DNA from: Adhaeribacter soli
GTDB taxonomy: Bacteria; Bacteroidota; Bacteroidia; Cytophagales; Hymenobacteraceae
DNA length: 64,000 nucleotides
Direction: 5' to 3'
Assembly (NCBI RefSeq): GCF_008727925.1
Contig: NZ_VTWT01000001.1
Span: 186,001 to 250,000 of the forward strand
In this document: positions 29,485 to 37,521 of the stretch, in pieces
Layout of the letters: each line of letters starts with the position of its first letter
Numbering within the stretch: position 1 is the stretch's first letter
Made by a program: the position numbers and the translations under genes
Notes under the pieces: model-generated
Databases searched by the model: none
Seen by the model: only the letters and a program-made list of their open reading frames with translations
Told to the model about the DNA's origin: nothing

Positions 29485-30608
29485 TATTTGGATTTCTGTT
29501 GCCACCAATGGCTTTGCGTGGCTGGTTTATCAAGCTGAACCAGTTCGCCGATCTGGGGAGTGGTAACCACTATTCCTTGCTTTTCGGTTTCAGCCAGTAA
29601 GCGTTCAATAGGTTCGGTCCAGGCGTGAAGGGCGAGGGCGAACTTACTCCAGTGGATTGGCATGAGTACTTTTCCTTTCAAGTCGAGGTGCGCCTGGGCG
29701 GTTTCTTCGGGCATCATGTGAATGCTGGGCCAGTTGGTATTGTATTGCCCGCATTCCAGCATGGTGATGTCGAACGGTCCGTATTTTTCTCCGATCTGCT
29801 TAAAGTGCTCACCATAACCCGAATCACCGCCCAGGTAAATAGATTGATCCCTGCTTTTCAGTACGTAGGAAGTCCAAAGAGTTTCGTTGCGGTCGGTGAG
29901 GCTGCGGCCGGAAAAATGGCGCGCCGGGGTGGCGGCTAAAAACAGTTCTGGCGTAATTTGCACTTCATTCCACCAATCCAGTTCCTTTATATTTTCCTGC
30001 GGAATTCCCCAGTCCTGCAGGTGCGCGCCCACGCCCAGGGGTACGTAAAACTGCTTTACTTTTTTGGCCAGTTTCTCTATCGTTTTGCGGTCGAGGTGGT
30101 CATAATGGTCATGCGAAATTAAAATGAAATCGATGGCCGGCAGGTCTTCTACCTGGTAAACATCGGTGCCTAAGAAGTTTTTCGGGCCTAGGAACTGAAA
30201 AGGTGAAGTGCGCTTGCTGAAAACCGGATCGACGAGGATATTCTTTCCCTGCCATTGCAGCAGAAACGAAGAATGCCCGAACCACGTAAATTGCAATTTC
30301 TCAGAAAGTACCGGTTGCGTAAGGTCTCTTTTAATTACCGGAATAGCTTCTTCGGGCGATTTAACCACGTCGCTGGAAAAACGGTCTTTCATAATCTTCC
30401 AGAAAGAAGCGTTCTCCGCCATCATTTCCGTCCTGGTCTGGTTTTGAAACTTGCCGTCTTTAAAATTCGGGGATTGCTGCAAACGGGCGAGCCGGGCTTT
30501 TTTCGGTTCTTTATCGGAAGAGAAATTAACTTGGGTCATCAAAAGGCTTGCGCTAAAAAGGCAGGTTAAAAGAAGCATAAGGTTTTTTTTGTTTCGGAAG
30601 GGTAGCAT
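29484..30608 (-). CDS. MBL-fold hydrolase, NAPE-PLD/RomA-like
   Basis: A 374-residue exported protein: N-terminal signal or anchor NLMLLLTCLFSASLLMTQV (about residues 9-27). The metallo-beta-lactamase core starts FTWFGHSSFLLQWQGKNILV and contains the metal motif ISHDHYDHLD, then YLGGDSGYGEHF and MLPIHWSKF-type late His ligands, typical of the N-acylphosphatidylethanolamine phospholipase D / RomA group. By family it would cleave a phospholipid-like or phosphodiester substrate at the envelope; the actual substrate is unknown. Motifs are intact. Confidence 0.88.
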   Translation of the reverse strand: MLPFRNKKNLMLLLTCLFSASLLMTQVNFSSDKEPKKARLARLQQSPNFKDGKFQNQTRTEMMAENASFWKIMKDRFSSDVVKSPEEAIPVIKRDLTQPVLSEKLQFTWFGHSSFLLQWQGKNILVDPVFSKRTSPFQFLGPKNFLGTDVYQVEDLPAIDFILISHDHYDHLDRKTIEKLAKKVKQFYVPLGVGAHLQDWGIPQENIKELDWWNEVQITPELFLAATPARHFSGRSLTDRNETLWTSYVLKSRDQSIYLGGDSGYGEHFKQIGEKYGPFDITMLECGQYNTNWPSIHMMPEETAQAHLDLKGKVLMPIHWSKFALALHAWTEPIERLLAETEKQGIVVTTPQIGELVQLDKPATQSHWWQQKSK

Positions 30609-30770
30609 TCAGGTGTTGTAATTGGGCAGCGGTAATTAAAATAAGGTGAACAATGGTTTAAGGAAGGCTGTCTTTGCATACGGATACAAACGTAGGAAAA
30701 GCAAATAAATTCTAAGACAAACAAATTCAATAAATTCGGATAAGGTTATGGCTTTATTCAAAACAAAGGC

Positions 30771-30778
30771 TAATTTTG
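30771..30778 (+). promoter_or_regulatory. -7 element of the DUF4178/aminopropyltransferase operon
   Basis: TAATTTTG matches the Bacteroidota -7 consensus TAnnTTTG exactly and ends 23 bp before the first ATG of the operon (30802). The -33 box is weak (TTATG at 30746-30750). Confidence 0.5.
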
Positions 30779-30801
30779 CTTCCTTTACGCTTTCTTCATA
30801 A

Positions 30802-31485
30802 ATGCTTCAAAAGGTCGGCCAGTTTTTTGGTTGTGTAAATTGTAAAAGATCGTTGGTTTTCCGGACCGAACAGGCCAATTGCGTGATCTGCACCAATTGC
30901 CGGGCGCTGAACTACCGCCTCTCCATCCCGGAAAAAGAAGCGCCGGTAACCGAAAAGGTGAAGGAAGAAATGAGCGTGATCCGGGTAGGTACTACCGGCA
31001 CGTTCCGGGAAATAAAATTTGAGGTGGTCGGCCGGTATCAGTATCTTTTCAAGGACGGTTACCGCAACCATTGGCAAATAGTTTTCAGCGATGGCCGGGA
31101 GAGCTGGCTTGGCGATTGGGCCGGAAACTACAGTATTTTTCAAGCCCATAATAATACAGTTGCCGAAACTTTTGCTAATGCCGTTCCGGGAAAAAAAGTA
31201 GAGATCAATAAAATTTCCTTCGAGCTCGAAATGCTGGATGAGCACCGCCTTACGCTTGCCGAAGGCGAAGTAAACGATCTGGTTTTAGGGCTGAAAGGTT
31301 TTATCTCCTTGTTTTTCATAAACCCTTCCGGGGCGATGGCGCTGGTAAACATTTACCCCCAGAAGAAAGCAGATGCCCCAAAGGGGGTGTACCAAACCCC
31401 GCGCATCGAAATTTTTACCGGCAATTACGTGGAATTTTCTTCCCTGAATTTACAGAATACCCGCAACTACGATGATTGGCGCTGA
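30802..31485 (+). CDS. DUF4178 protein with N-terminal zinc ribbon
   Basis: A 227-residue cytoplasmic protein, first gene of a seven-gene operon. A zinc ribbon lies at residues 11-33: Cys11-x2-Cys14 and Cys30-x2-Cys33, with an extra Cys27. A DUF4178 domain follows (about 58-205): GTTGTFREIKFEVVGRYQY and NHWQIVFSDGRESWLGDWAG, then a second half with FELEMLDEHRLTLAEGE. DUF4178 has no assigned biochemical activity. The gene overlaps the next one by 14 bp. Its paralogue is the next gene, and both carry a zinc ribbon before DUF4178, suggesting a heteromeric pair, one soluble and one membrane-bound. Confidence 0.85.
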   Translation: MLQKVGQFFGCVNCKRSLVFRTEQANCVICTNCRALNYRLSIPEKEAPVTEKVKEEMSVIRVGTTGTFREIKFEVVGRYQYLFKDGYRNHWQIVFSDGRESWLGDWAGNYSIFQAHNNTVAETFANAVPGKKVEINKISFELEMLDEHRLTLAEGEVNDLVLGLKGFISLFFINPSGAMALVNIYPQKKADAPKGVYQTPRIEIFTGNYVEFSSLNLQNTRNYDDWR

Positions 31486-32839
31486 AGTTGAAGTTTTAGA
31501 AAAGTTGCCGGAAACCAGCAGCATAACCTGCCCGAAATGTAGCCAGGAATTGCCCTGCCATACCTATGCTCAGGCCCGCAATATTGTGTGTAACAAGTGC
31601 GACCGGATTTTTGAGATCCGGGAAGGCGGCTTGCTTACGGTAAAGCAATTTGAAAAATACACCTTGCCGCCGGTATTGCCTCTGGGCGCCAAAGGCCGGT
31701 TAAAGGGTGTGCCGTTTACGGTAGTCGGATTCATTGTTTATCAGGAACGCGACAGCCATTACCGGTGGCGGGAGTATGTTTTGTTTAACCCGGTGCAGGG
31801 GTATGCTTACCTTTCGGAATTCAACGGGCACTGGAATTTCTTTCAGCCGATCTACGATTATTCGCACGGCAATAACCTGCACCGTTCCTTTGTGTATGAA
31901 GGCGCGACGTTCAACCTGTTCCACCGGTATTATTCCAAAGTGGTTTACGCCAGCGGTGAATTTTTCTGGAACATAACCTCCGGCAGTCCCTTTTGCACGG
32001 AATATGTTGCGCCGCCATACATTATTACCCGCATAAAAACCGAAAAGCAGCTTACCTGGCTTTTGGGTGAATACCTGGAGCCGGAACTTATAAAAGAGGC
32101 TTTCGGGCTGCAGGCGGAAATGCCGCAACAGATCGGGATCGGCGCTACCGAACCGCTTTCCGGGGGGCTTTCCTTCGGGAAGATCAAGAAGATTTCGGTA
32201 ATAGCGGCGCTTGCTTTGTTGTTCCTGCACCTGTTCTTTATGATAATTGCCAGGAAAGAAGTAATTTCAAATACCGAATTTACTTTTGCCACAGCAGCTG
32301 CACCTCCGGTACAGCCGGGTCCTGAAACCGATCCGGTTACGCAATCCTATTTGCTTTCGGTAAACACCAGTTCAGCGGAACAGCCTCCTATTGTAGGGCC
32401 TGCTTTTAAGTTGAGCACCGGCCTATTAGGATCTTCCAATATGCTCGTTTCCTTGTCTGCGCCGGTTCAGAACGATTGGTTTGCCACGGCCATTACGCTC
32501 CGGAATACGACTACCATGCAGGAATACGATTTTGAACTGGGCGTGGAATATTATTCCGGTTATGAAGACGGCTATTCGTGGTCGGAAGGAAATCATTCGA
32601 CGGAAACCTTGCTGTCGGCTTTGCCGGACGGCGAATACCAGACGTTTATCCGGCCGTACCAGTCCCAGCAAAATGTTCCTTTTTTTACCCTGAAGCTGGA
32701 AAACGATGTGCCGGTCTGGTCTAATTTCTGGATCATCCTGCTGCTGATCACTGCGTTTCCGGCCATTCAGTATTTCCGGGAAAAGAACTTTGAAATGCGC
32801 CGCTGGATGAACTCCGATTTCTCGCCCTACGATCAATAA
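31472..32839 (+). CDS. membrane-anchored DUF4178 protein with zinc ribbon
   Basis: A 455-residue paralogue of the preceding gene. Zinc ribbon: Cys20-x2-Cys23 and Cys40-x2-Cys43. DUF4178 domain about 60-215 (GAKGRLKGVPFTVVGFIVYQ, HYRWREYVLFNPVQGYAYLS, FNGHWNFFQP). A transmembrane helix (about 235-255, VIAALALLFLHLFFMIIA) leads to a periplasmic beta-rich domain of about 160 residues (NDWFATAITLRNTTTMQEYD, NVPFFTLKLEND). A second helix (about 421-439) then returns to a short cytoplasmic tail. It therefore links a cytoplasmic DUF4178 module to the periplasm. It overlaps the previous gene by 14 bp and ends 2 bp before the next. Biochemical role unknown. Confidence 0.85.
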   Translation: MIGAEVEVLEKLPETSSITCPKCSQELPCHTYAQARNIVCNKCDRIFEIREGGLLTVKQFEKYTLPPVLPLGAKGRLKGVPFTVVGFIVYQERDSHYRWREYVLFNPVQGYAYLSEFNGHWNFFQPIYDYSHGNNLHRSFVYEGATFNLFHRYYSKVVYASGEFFWNITSGSPFCTEYVAPPYIITRIKTEKQLTWLLGEYLEPELIKEAFGLQAEMPQQIGIGATEPLSGGLSFGKIKKISVIAALALLFLHLFFMIIARKEVISNTEFTFATAAAPPVQPGPETDPVTQSYLLSVNTSSAEQPPIVGPAFKLSTGLLGSSNMLVSLSAPVQNDWFATAITLRNTTTMQEYDFELGVEYYSGYEDGYSWSEGNHSTETLLSALPDGEYQTFIRPYQSQQNVPFFTLKLENDVPVWSNFWIILLLITAFPAIQYFREKNFEMRRWMNSDFSPYDQ

Positions 32840-32841
32840 GG

Positions 32842-33027
32842 ATGAAAAAGTTTAAACTCTCGACCTTCAATATTTTTATGGTTTACCTGGCATTTCTGCT
32901 GGGCTACTTTGTGTACGCCGGTTTTGCTGGTTCGCGTTTGCTCGGCGACGACAAAGAAGAATACGAACCGGAAGGCGTGCGTACGCATTCCGGAAATTCC
33001 CACCATTACCGTTCCTATCATAAATAA
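32842..33027 (+). CDS. small single-pass membrane protein of the DUF4178 operon
   Basis: A 61-residue protein: one transmembrane helix (about 9-30, FNIFMVYLAFLLGYFVYAGF) and a hydrophilic tail with an acidic stretch (GDDKEEYEPEG) and a His/Tyr/Ser-rich end (HSGNSHHYRSYHK). It has no homologue I recognise. Spacing of 2 bp upstream and 7 bp downstream inside a tight operon argues that it is translated. The His-rich tail could bind a metal; that is speculation. Confidence 0.7.
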   Translation: MKKFKLSTFNIFMVYLAFLLGYFVYAGFAGSRLLGDDKEEYEPEGVRTHSGNSHHYRSYHK

Positions 33028-33034
33028 TTAAAAC

Positions 33035-33253
33035 ATGGAAGCATACCTGAACTACAAGTACATCGTTTCGTCGGTGGTTTATTCCTTTATCGGCATTCTC
33101 ATTCTGGCCCTTTCTTTCTGGATCCTGGAAAAAATTACGCCCGAAAATCTCTGGAAAGAGATCCTGGAAAGGCAGAACCTGGCCCTTGCCGTTATTTTAA
33201 GCGCTTTTATTTTAGCCATTGCCATCATTATTGCTTCGGCCGTTCACGGGTAA
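33035..33253 (+). CDS. DUF350 domain membrane protein
   Basis: A 72-residue protein with two transmembrane helices (about 11-30, SSVVYSFIGILILALSFWIL; about 50-69, AVILSAFILAIAIIIASAVH) joined by an amphipathic loop KITPENLWKEILERQN. This is one DUF350 repeat; the YjfL type has two. DUF350 proteins are known from comparative genomics to occur beside DUF4178 and spermidine-synthase-like genes, as here. Molecular activity unknown. Confidence 0.8.
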   Translation: MEAYLNYKYIVSSVVYSFIGILILALSFWILEKITPENLWKEILERQNLALAVILSAFILAIAIIIASAVHG

Positions 33254-33259
33254 ATTAAC

Positions 33260-34771
33260 ATGCGCATTAGTATTCAGGCCCTGCTGTTGTTTTCGGTGTT
33301 TGTGGTGGCCACCTGCGGACTGGTTTATGAACTGGTAGCCGGTACGCTGGCCAGTTACCTGTTAGGCGATTCCGTAACCCAGTTCTCTACCATTATCGGT
33401 GCTTACCTGTTTTCCATGGGCATCGGCAGTTATCTTTCCAAGTACTTTAACCGCAACCTTATTGCCTGGTTTATCCAGATAGAGGTGCTGGTGGCGGTAG
33501 TGGGTGGCAGCAGTTCTACTTTGCTTTACCTGCTGTTCGATCGGGTGGAGTCGTTCCGGCTGGTGCTGTATTTGCTGGTGGCTTTAACCGGCATTCTGGT
33601 AGGGTTGGAAATCCCGCTGATCATGCGCATTCTCAAAGACCGGTTCGAATTCAAAGACCTGGTATCCCAGATCTTTACTTTCGATTATATCGGCGCGTTG
33701 CTGGCTTCGGTGGTTTTTCCGCTGTTTCTGGTACCGTTCTTAGGTATTTTGCGCACCTCTTATCTGTTTGGTTTATTCAACGCGGTGGTGGCTTTGGTGC
33801 TTTGCTTTTACTTTAACCGCGAAATTCGCTGGGCAACTTACCTGAAAGGAACCTGTGTAATGGCTATTTTATTTCTGATGGCCGGTATGGTTTACTCCGA
33901 TAAGATCCTGGCTTTTACCGAAAGTTTGAATTATCCCGATAAAATAGTGTATACCGCCCAATCGCCGTATCAGCGGATTGTGCTAACCAAAAATTCCCAC
34001 GATTACCGGCTTTTCCTGAACGGGAACCTGCAGTTCAGCAGCGCCGACGAATACCGGTATCACGAAGCCCTGGTGCATCCGGGCTTAAACGGTATCGAAA
34101 AGCCGGAAAAAGTGCTGGTATTAGGCGGCGGCGACGGTTTGGCGGTGCGGGAAGTTTTGCGTTATCCGGACGTGAAGAAAGTTGTGTTGGTTGACCTGGA
34201 CAAGGAAATGACCCATATTTTTACGCATCATGCCTCTTTGCTTGATCTGAACCGGAAATCACTTTTATCGCCTAAGGTAACCGTAGTAAACGCCGATGCC
34301 TTCCAATGGATAAAAACCAATACCGAGCAGTTCGATTTTGTGGTGGTCGATTTTCCGGATCCGGGAAATTATTCGGTGGGAAAACTCTATACCAATACGT
34401 TTTACAACCAGCTTAAAAGGGTAGTGGCTCCGGGCGGACAAGTGGTTATTCAGGCTACTTCGCCGTTTGTGGCACCCAATTCTTACTGGTGCGTGGTAAA
34501 TACCTTGCAGGCGGTCGGTTTCCGGACCCTGCCTTACCATGCCCACGTGCCTTCCTTCGGCGACTGGGGATTTGTAATGGCTACTTTAGAACCCGGTTTT
34601 AAACTGGAAAAGGAATTTTTACCGGAACTGAAGTTTCTGAACAAAGCTACTTTCGAGCAGATGTGCGTATTCCCGAAGGATATGCCCGGCAAACAAACGG
34701 AAGTGAATAAGCTGAACAACCAGGTACTGGTGCATTATTTTGAAAAGGAGTGGGGGAAGTACCTGAATTAA
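33260..34771 (+). CDS. membrane-fused polyamine aminopropyltransferase (spermidine synthase-like)
   Basis: A 503-residue protein. The first about 215 residues are hydrophobic with roughly seven transmembrane helices (LLLFSVFVVATCGLVYELVA at the N-terminus). The remainder is a spermine/spermidine synthase domain with the substrate region YQRIVLTKNSHDYRLFLNG, SSADEYRYHEALVHPG, the SAM-type loop LGGGDG (about 289-293), VVLVDLDKEM and the catalytic-region VVVDFPDP around Asp364. Soluble enzymes transfer aminopropyl groups from decarboxylated SAM to putrescine. Here the domain is membrane-tethered and sits beside DUF350, DUF4178 and an amine-oxidase-like gene, so the acceptor may be at or in the membrane. 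No speD gene is in the operon. Confidence 0.9.
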   Translation: MRISIQALLLFSVFVVATCGLVYELVAGTLASYLLGDSVTQFSTIIGAYLFSMGIGSYLSKYFNRNLIAWFIQIEVLVAVVGGSSSTLLYLLFDRVESFRLVLYLLVALTGILVGLEIPLIMRILKDRFEFKDLVSQIFTFDYIGALLASVVFPLFLVPFLGILRTSYLFGLFNAVVALVLCFYFNREIRWATYLKGTCVMAILFLMAGMVYSDKILAFTESLNYPDKIVYTAQSPYQRIVLTKNSHDYRLFLNGNLQFSSADEYRYHEALVHPGLNGIEKPEKVLVLGGGDGLAVREVLRYPDVKKVVLVDLDKEMTHIFTHHASLLDLNRKSLLSPKVTVVNADAFQWIKTNTEQFDFVVVDFPDPGNYSVGKLYTNTFYNQLKRVVAPGGQVVIQATSPFVAPNSYWCVVNTLQAVGFRTLPYHAHVPSFGDWGFVMATLEPGFKLEKEFLPELKFLNKATFEQMCVFPKDMPGKQTEVNKLNNQVLVHYFEKEWGKYLN

Positions 34772-34772
34772 A

Positions 34773-36410
34773 ATGGCAGCAGAAAAGGGCAGAAGAAAAT
34801 TCTTGATTCAGAGTTTTAAAGCGTTGGCCGGCTTACCGCTGGCTGGCAGTATTTTAAACGCCTGTGTGCCGGAAACGAAAAAAGTAATTCCCGGAAAATT
34901 AAAAGGGCCTGATTTTAAAGCCGGTCATTTGCTCCGGAAGGCGCTGAGCGTTGTACCCACCCAAACCGAAACGAAGGATGTGGTAATTATAGGCGGGGGG
35001 ATTTCCGGATTATCGGCAGCATGCTGGCTGAAGCAAAATTCCGATCAGGATTTCTGTTTACTGGAACTGGAAGAAGAAACCGGCGGCAATTCCAGGGGCG
35101 GAAAAAATGCGCACACCGTTTTTCCCTGGGGAGCGCACTACCTGCCTTTACCCAATAACGATCTGACCGAGCTCTTAGCCTTCCTGCAGGAAAATGAAGT
35201 AATAACCGGCTTTAATGCAGCTGGCTTGCCCATTTACCGGGATGAATGTTTGTGCTTTGATCCGGAAGAAAGGCTTTACATTAACGGTCACTGGCAGGAA
35301 GGCCTCGTGCCGAACTGGGGCGTGCCGGAAGCGGATCTGAAACAAATTAACCGTTTCCTGGAGCTGATGGCAGAAATGAAGCAGGCCAAAGGCACCGACG
35401 GAAAATTTGCTTTTACCATTCCGATTTCAGCTTCTTCGGCAGATGAAAATTTCCGCCGGTTAGATAAGCTGACTATGGCAGAATGGCTGATTCAGAATAA
35501 GTTAACTTCCGATTACCTGCACTGGTACGTGAATTATTGCTGCCGCGACGATTTCGGGACGGATGCGAAAGATACCTCGGCCTGGGCCGGAATCCATTAC
35601 TTTGCTGGCCGGAAAGCCCAGGCCGCCAATACCGATCCCGACCGGGTACTTACCTGGCCGGAAGGAAACAACTGGCTTGCCCAACGTTTACGGAAGCCGT
35701 TAGAAAAGCACATCAGAACCGGAAAATTAGTTTACAAAGTAAGTTTAGTTAAGGGCAACGTAGCCATTGATTATCTGGATATTGCCCAAAATACTTACCA
35801 CCGGATTTTAGCCGGTAAATGCATACTGGCAACGCCGCAATTTGTAAATGAACGCATCCTAAATATTCAGCCGGAGCAAGGTGGTAACCGGAATTATAAG
35901 GCTTTTTCGTATGCTCCCTGGGCAGTGGCAAATCTGGCTTTGGAATCACCGCCGGCCGGACGGGGCGTTCCGCTTAGCTGGGACAATGTAGTTTATGGCA
36001 GCAAATCTTTGGGGTATGTACTGGCCAATCATCAGCAATTACAAATTTATCCGGAAAATCCGGTAATTACGTTTTACCTGCCGTTGCCGGATGAAGACCC
36101 GGCAAAAGCCCGCCGGATGGCCTACGAAAAAAAGCAGGAAGATTGGGCGGAACTAATCCTGGCGGAACTGGAAAAGGCGCATCCTTTCATTCGCGAAAAC
36201 GTGAAGAATCTGGATGTCTGGATTTGGGGCCACGGCATGATCCGCCCTTCCGTTGGATTTATCTGGGGAGAGGAGAAAGCCGCTGCCGAAAAGCCGGTTC
36301 TTGATAAGATCTTTTTTGCCCATACCGACCTGAGCGGCATTTCTATTTTCGAAGAAGCCTTTTACCAGGGTATCCGGGCAGCGCAGCGGATGGTGGAGGG
36401 TAAAGCATGA
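34773..36410 (+). CDS. FAD-dependent amine-oxidase-like oxidoreductase with Tat and lipoprotein signals
   Basis: A 545-residue flavoprotein. The N-terminus has a twin-arginine motif (GRRKFLIQSF) followed by a hydrophobic core and a possible lipobox (LNAC, Cys near residue 31), so it should be exported folded with its cofactor and perhaps lipid-anchored. FAD binding: VVIIGGGISGLSAACWL (about 71-87), then LLELEEETGGNSRGGKNAHT. The C-terminus fits the flavin-containing amine oxidase family (GVPLSWDNVVYGSKSLGYV; ISIFEEAFYQGIRAAQRMV). It lies 1 bp after the aminopropyltransferase gene and overlaps the next by 4 bp, so a polyamine-type amine is a reasonable but unproven substrate. Confidence 0.87.
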   Translation: MAAEKGRRKFLIQSFKALAGLPLAGSILNACVPETKKVIPGKLKGPDFKAGHLLRKALSVVPTQTETKDVVIIGGGISGLSAACWLKQNSDQDFCLLELEEETGGNSRGGKNAHTVFPWGAHYLPLPNNDLTELLAFLQENEVITGFNAAGLPIYRDECLCFDPEERLYINGHWQEGLVPNWGVPEADLKQINRFLELMAEMKQAKGTDGKFAFTIPISASSADENFRRLDKLTMAEWLIQNKLTSDYLHWYVNYCCRDDFGTDAKDTSAWAGIHYFAGRKAQAANTDPDRVLTWPEGNNWLAQRLRKPLEKHIRTGKLVYKVSLVKGNVAIDYLDIAQNTYHRILAGKCILATPQFVNERILNIQPEQGGNRNYKAFSYAPWAVANLALESPPAGRGVPLSWDNVVYGSKSLGYVLANHQQLQIYPENPVITFYLPLPDEDPAKARRMAYEKKQEDWAELILAELEKAHPFIRENVKNLDVWIWGHGMIRPSVGFIWGEEKAAAEKPVLDKIFFAHTDLSGISIFEEAFYQGIRAAQRMVEGKA

Positions 36411-37480
36411 AATTGAAGCAACCCTGGCTGCACGGGCCTGTAAGCGATGGTTTGTTTGTGCTGGCGCCGCCGTTCTTATGCTTATTGGCCGTGCTGTTTT
36501 TCCCGGATTTCTTTCAGCAGGCTAATCAGCGCGTTTCGTTGGAAGCCTGGGTGGTACTGGTCCTGCTGATTGATGTGGGGCACGTTTACAGCACGCTTTT
36601 CCGGACCTATTTCGATAAGGAAGCTTTGCAGCAGCACCGGCAGCTTTTCCTTTGGGCGCCCCTGGCGGGCTTGATAATTGGTATTTTGCTGTATTCTCTG
36701 GGAAGCCTGATTTTCTGGCGGGTACTGGCTTACCTGGCGGTTTTTCATTTTGTACGGCAGCAATACGGCTTCATGCAGCTTTATTCGCGTCGCGAAGTTA
36801 AAACCAATTGGGAGCACCGGATCGATAAAGGAATGATCTATGCGGCTACGCTTTACCCTTTGCTTTACTGGCATTTAGAAGGTAACCGGAACTTCAACTG
36901 GTTTATAGCCGGGGATTTTGTGGTGTTGGATCTGCCGGAGTTGCTGCCATTAATGACATGGGGTTACGGAATATTAATCGTACTTTTTCTAGTGAAAGAG
37001 CTAAGGTTTTCGCTCAAGCATAAATCGGCCAATATTCCCCGGAATCTGGTGGTAACCGGAACGGCTATGTCCTGGTACCTGGGCATCGTGCATTTCAACG
37101 GCGACCTGGTTTTTACACTTTTCAATGTGGTTTCGCACGGCATTCCGTACATGGCACTAATCTGGTTTTATGGCCGGAAAAAGAAGATTACGGACACTTC
37201 AACGGTAAGCGGAAAACTGCTAAAGTACACGTTCAGTACTGCCGGGTTATTCTTGTTCCTAGGTATTATCTTCGGGTTGGCTTTTCTAGAAGAAGGTTTC
37301 TGGGACGCGCTTGTCTGGCAGGAACATCCCGAAGCTTTTTCTTTTTTTCAGTTTTTCCCGGCTGTAAAAGACCAAGCCTTTCTAACCCTGGTCGTACCGT
37401 TTTTAGCCGTGCCGCAACTCACGCATTATATCCTCGATGGATTTATCTGGAAAGTTTCCCGGGATAAAAACCTGACTTAA
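36407..37480 (+). CDS. polytopic membrane protein with conserved-looking His motifs (unknown function)
   Basis: A 357-residue protein with about eight to nine hydrophobic helices, last gene of the operon (ATGA overlap with the oxidoreductase). I do not recognise the family. His-containing motifs sit at or near helix ends: DVGHVYSTLFRTYFD, FHFVRQQYGFMQLY, IVHFNGDLVFTLFNVVSHGI and LTHYILDGFIWKVS. Such a spread of intramembrane histidines is seen in di-metal membrane enzymes (desaturase- or hydroxylase-like), though the spacing does not match the classic His boxes. It could equally be a transporter or haem-binding subunit serving the upstream flavoenzyme. Confidence 0.75.
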   Translation: MKLKQPWLHGPVSDGLFVLAPPFLCLLAVLFFPDFFQQANQRVSLEAWVVLVLLIDVGHVYSTLFRTYFDKEALQQHRQLFLWAPLAGLIIGILLYSLGSLIFWRVLAYLAVFHFVRQQYGFMQLYSRREVKTNWEHRIDKGMIYAATLYPLLYWHLEGNRNFNWFIAGDFVVLDLPELLPLMTWGYGILIVLFLVKELRFSLKHKSANIPRNLVVTGTAMSWYLGIVHFNGDLVFTLFNVVSHGIPYMALIWFYGRKKKITDTSTVSGKLLKYTFSTAGLFLFLGIIFGLAFLEEGFWDALVWQEHPEAFSFFQFFPAVKDQAFLTLVVPFLAVPQLTHYILDGFIWKVSRDKNLT

Positions 37481-37521
37481 ACCGTGTCCACCTGCTTTTT
37501 TACCTCTAATACCCTACCATT

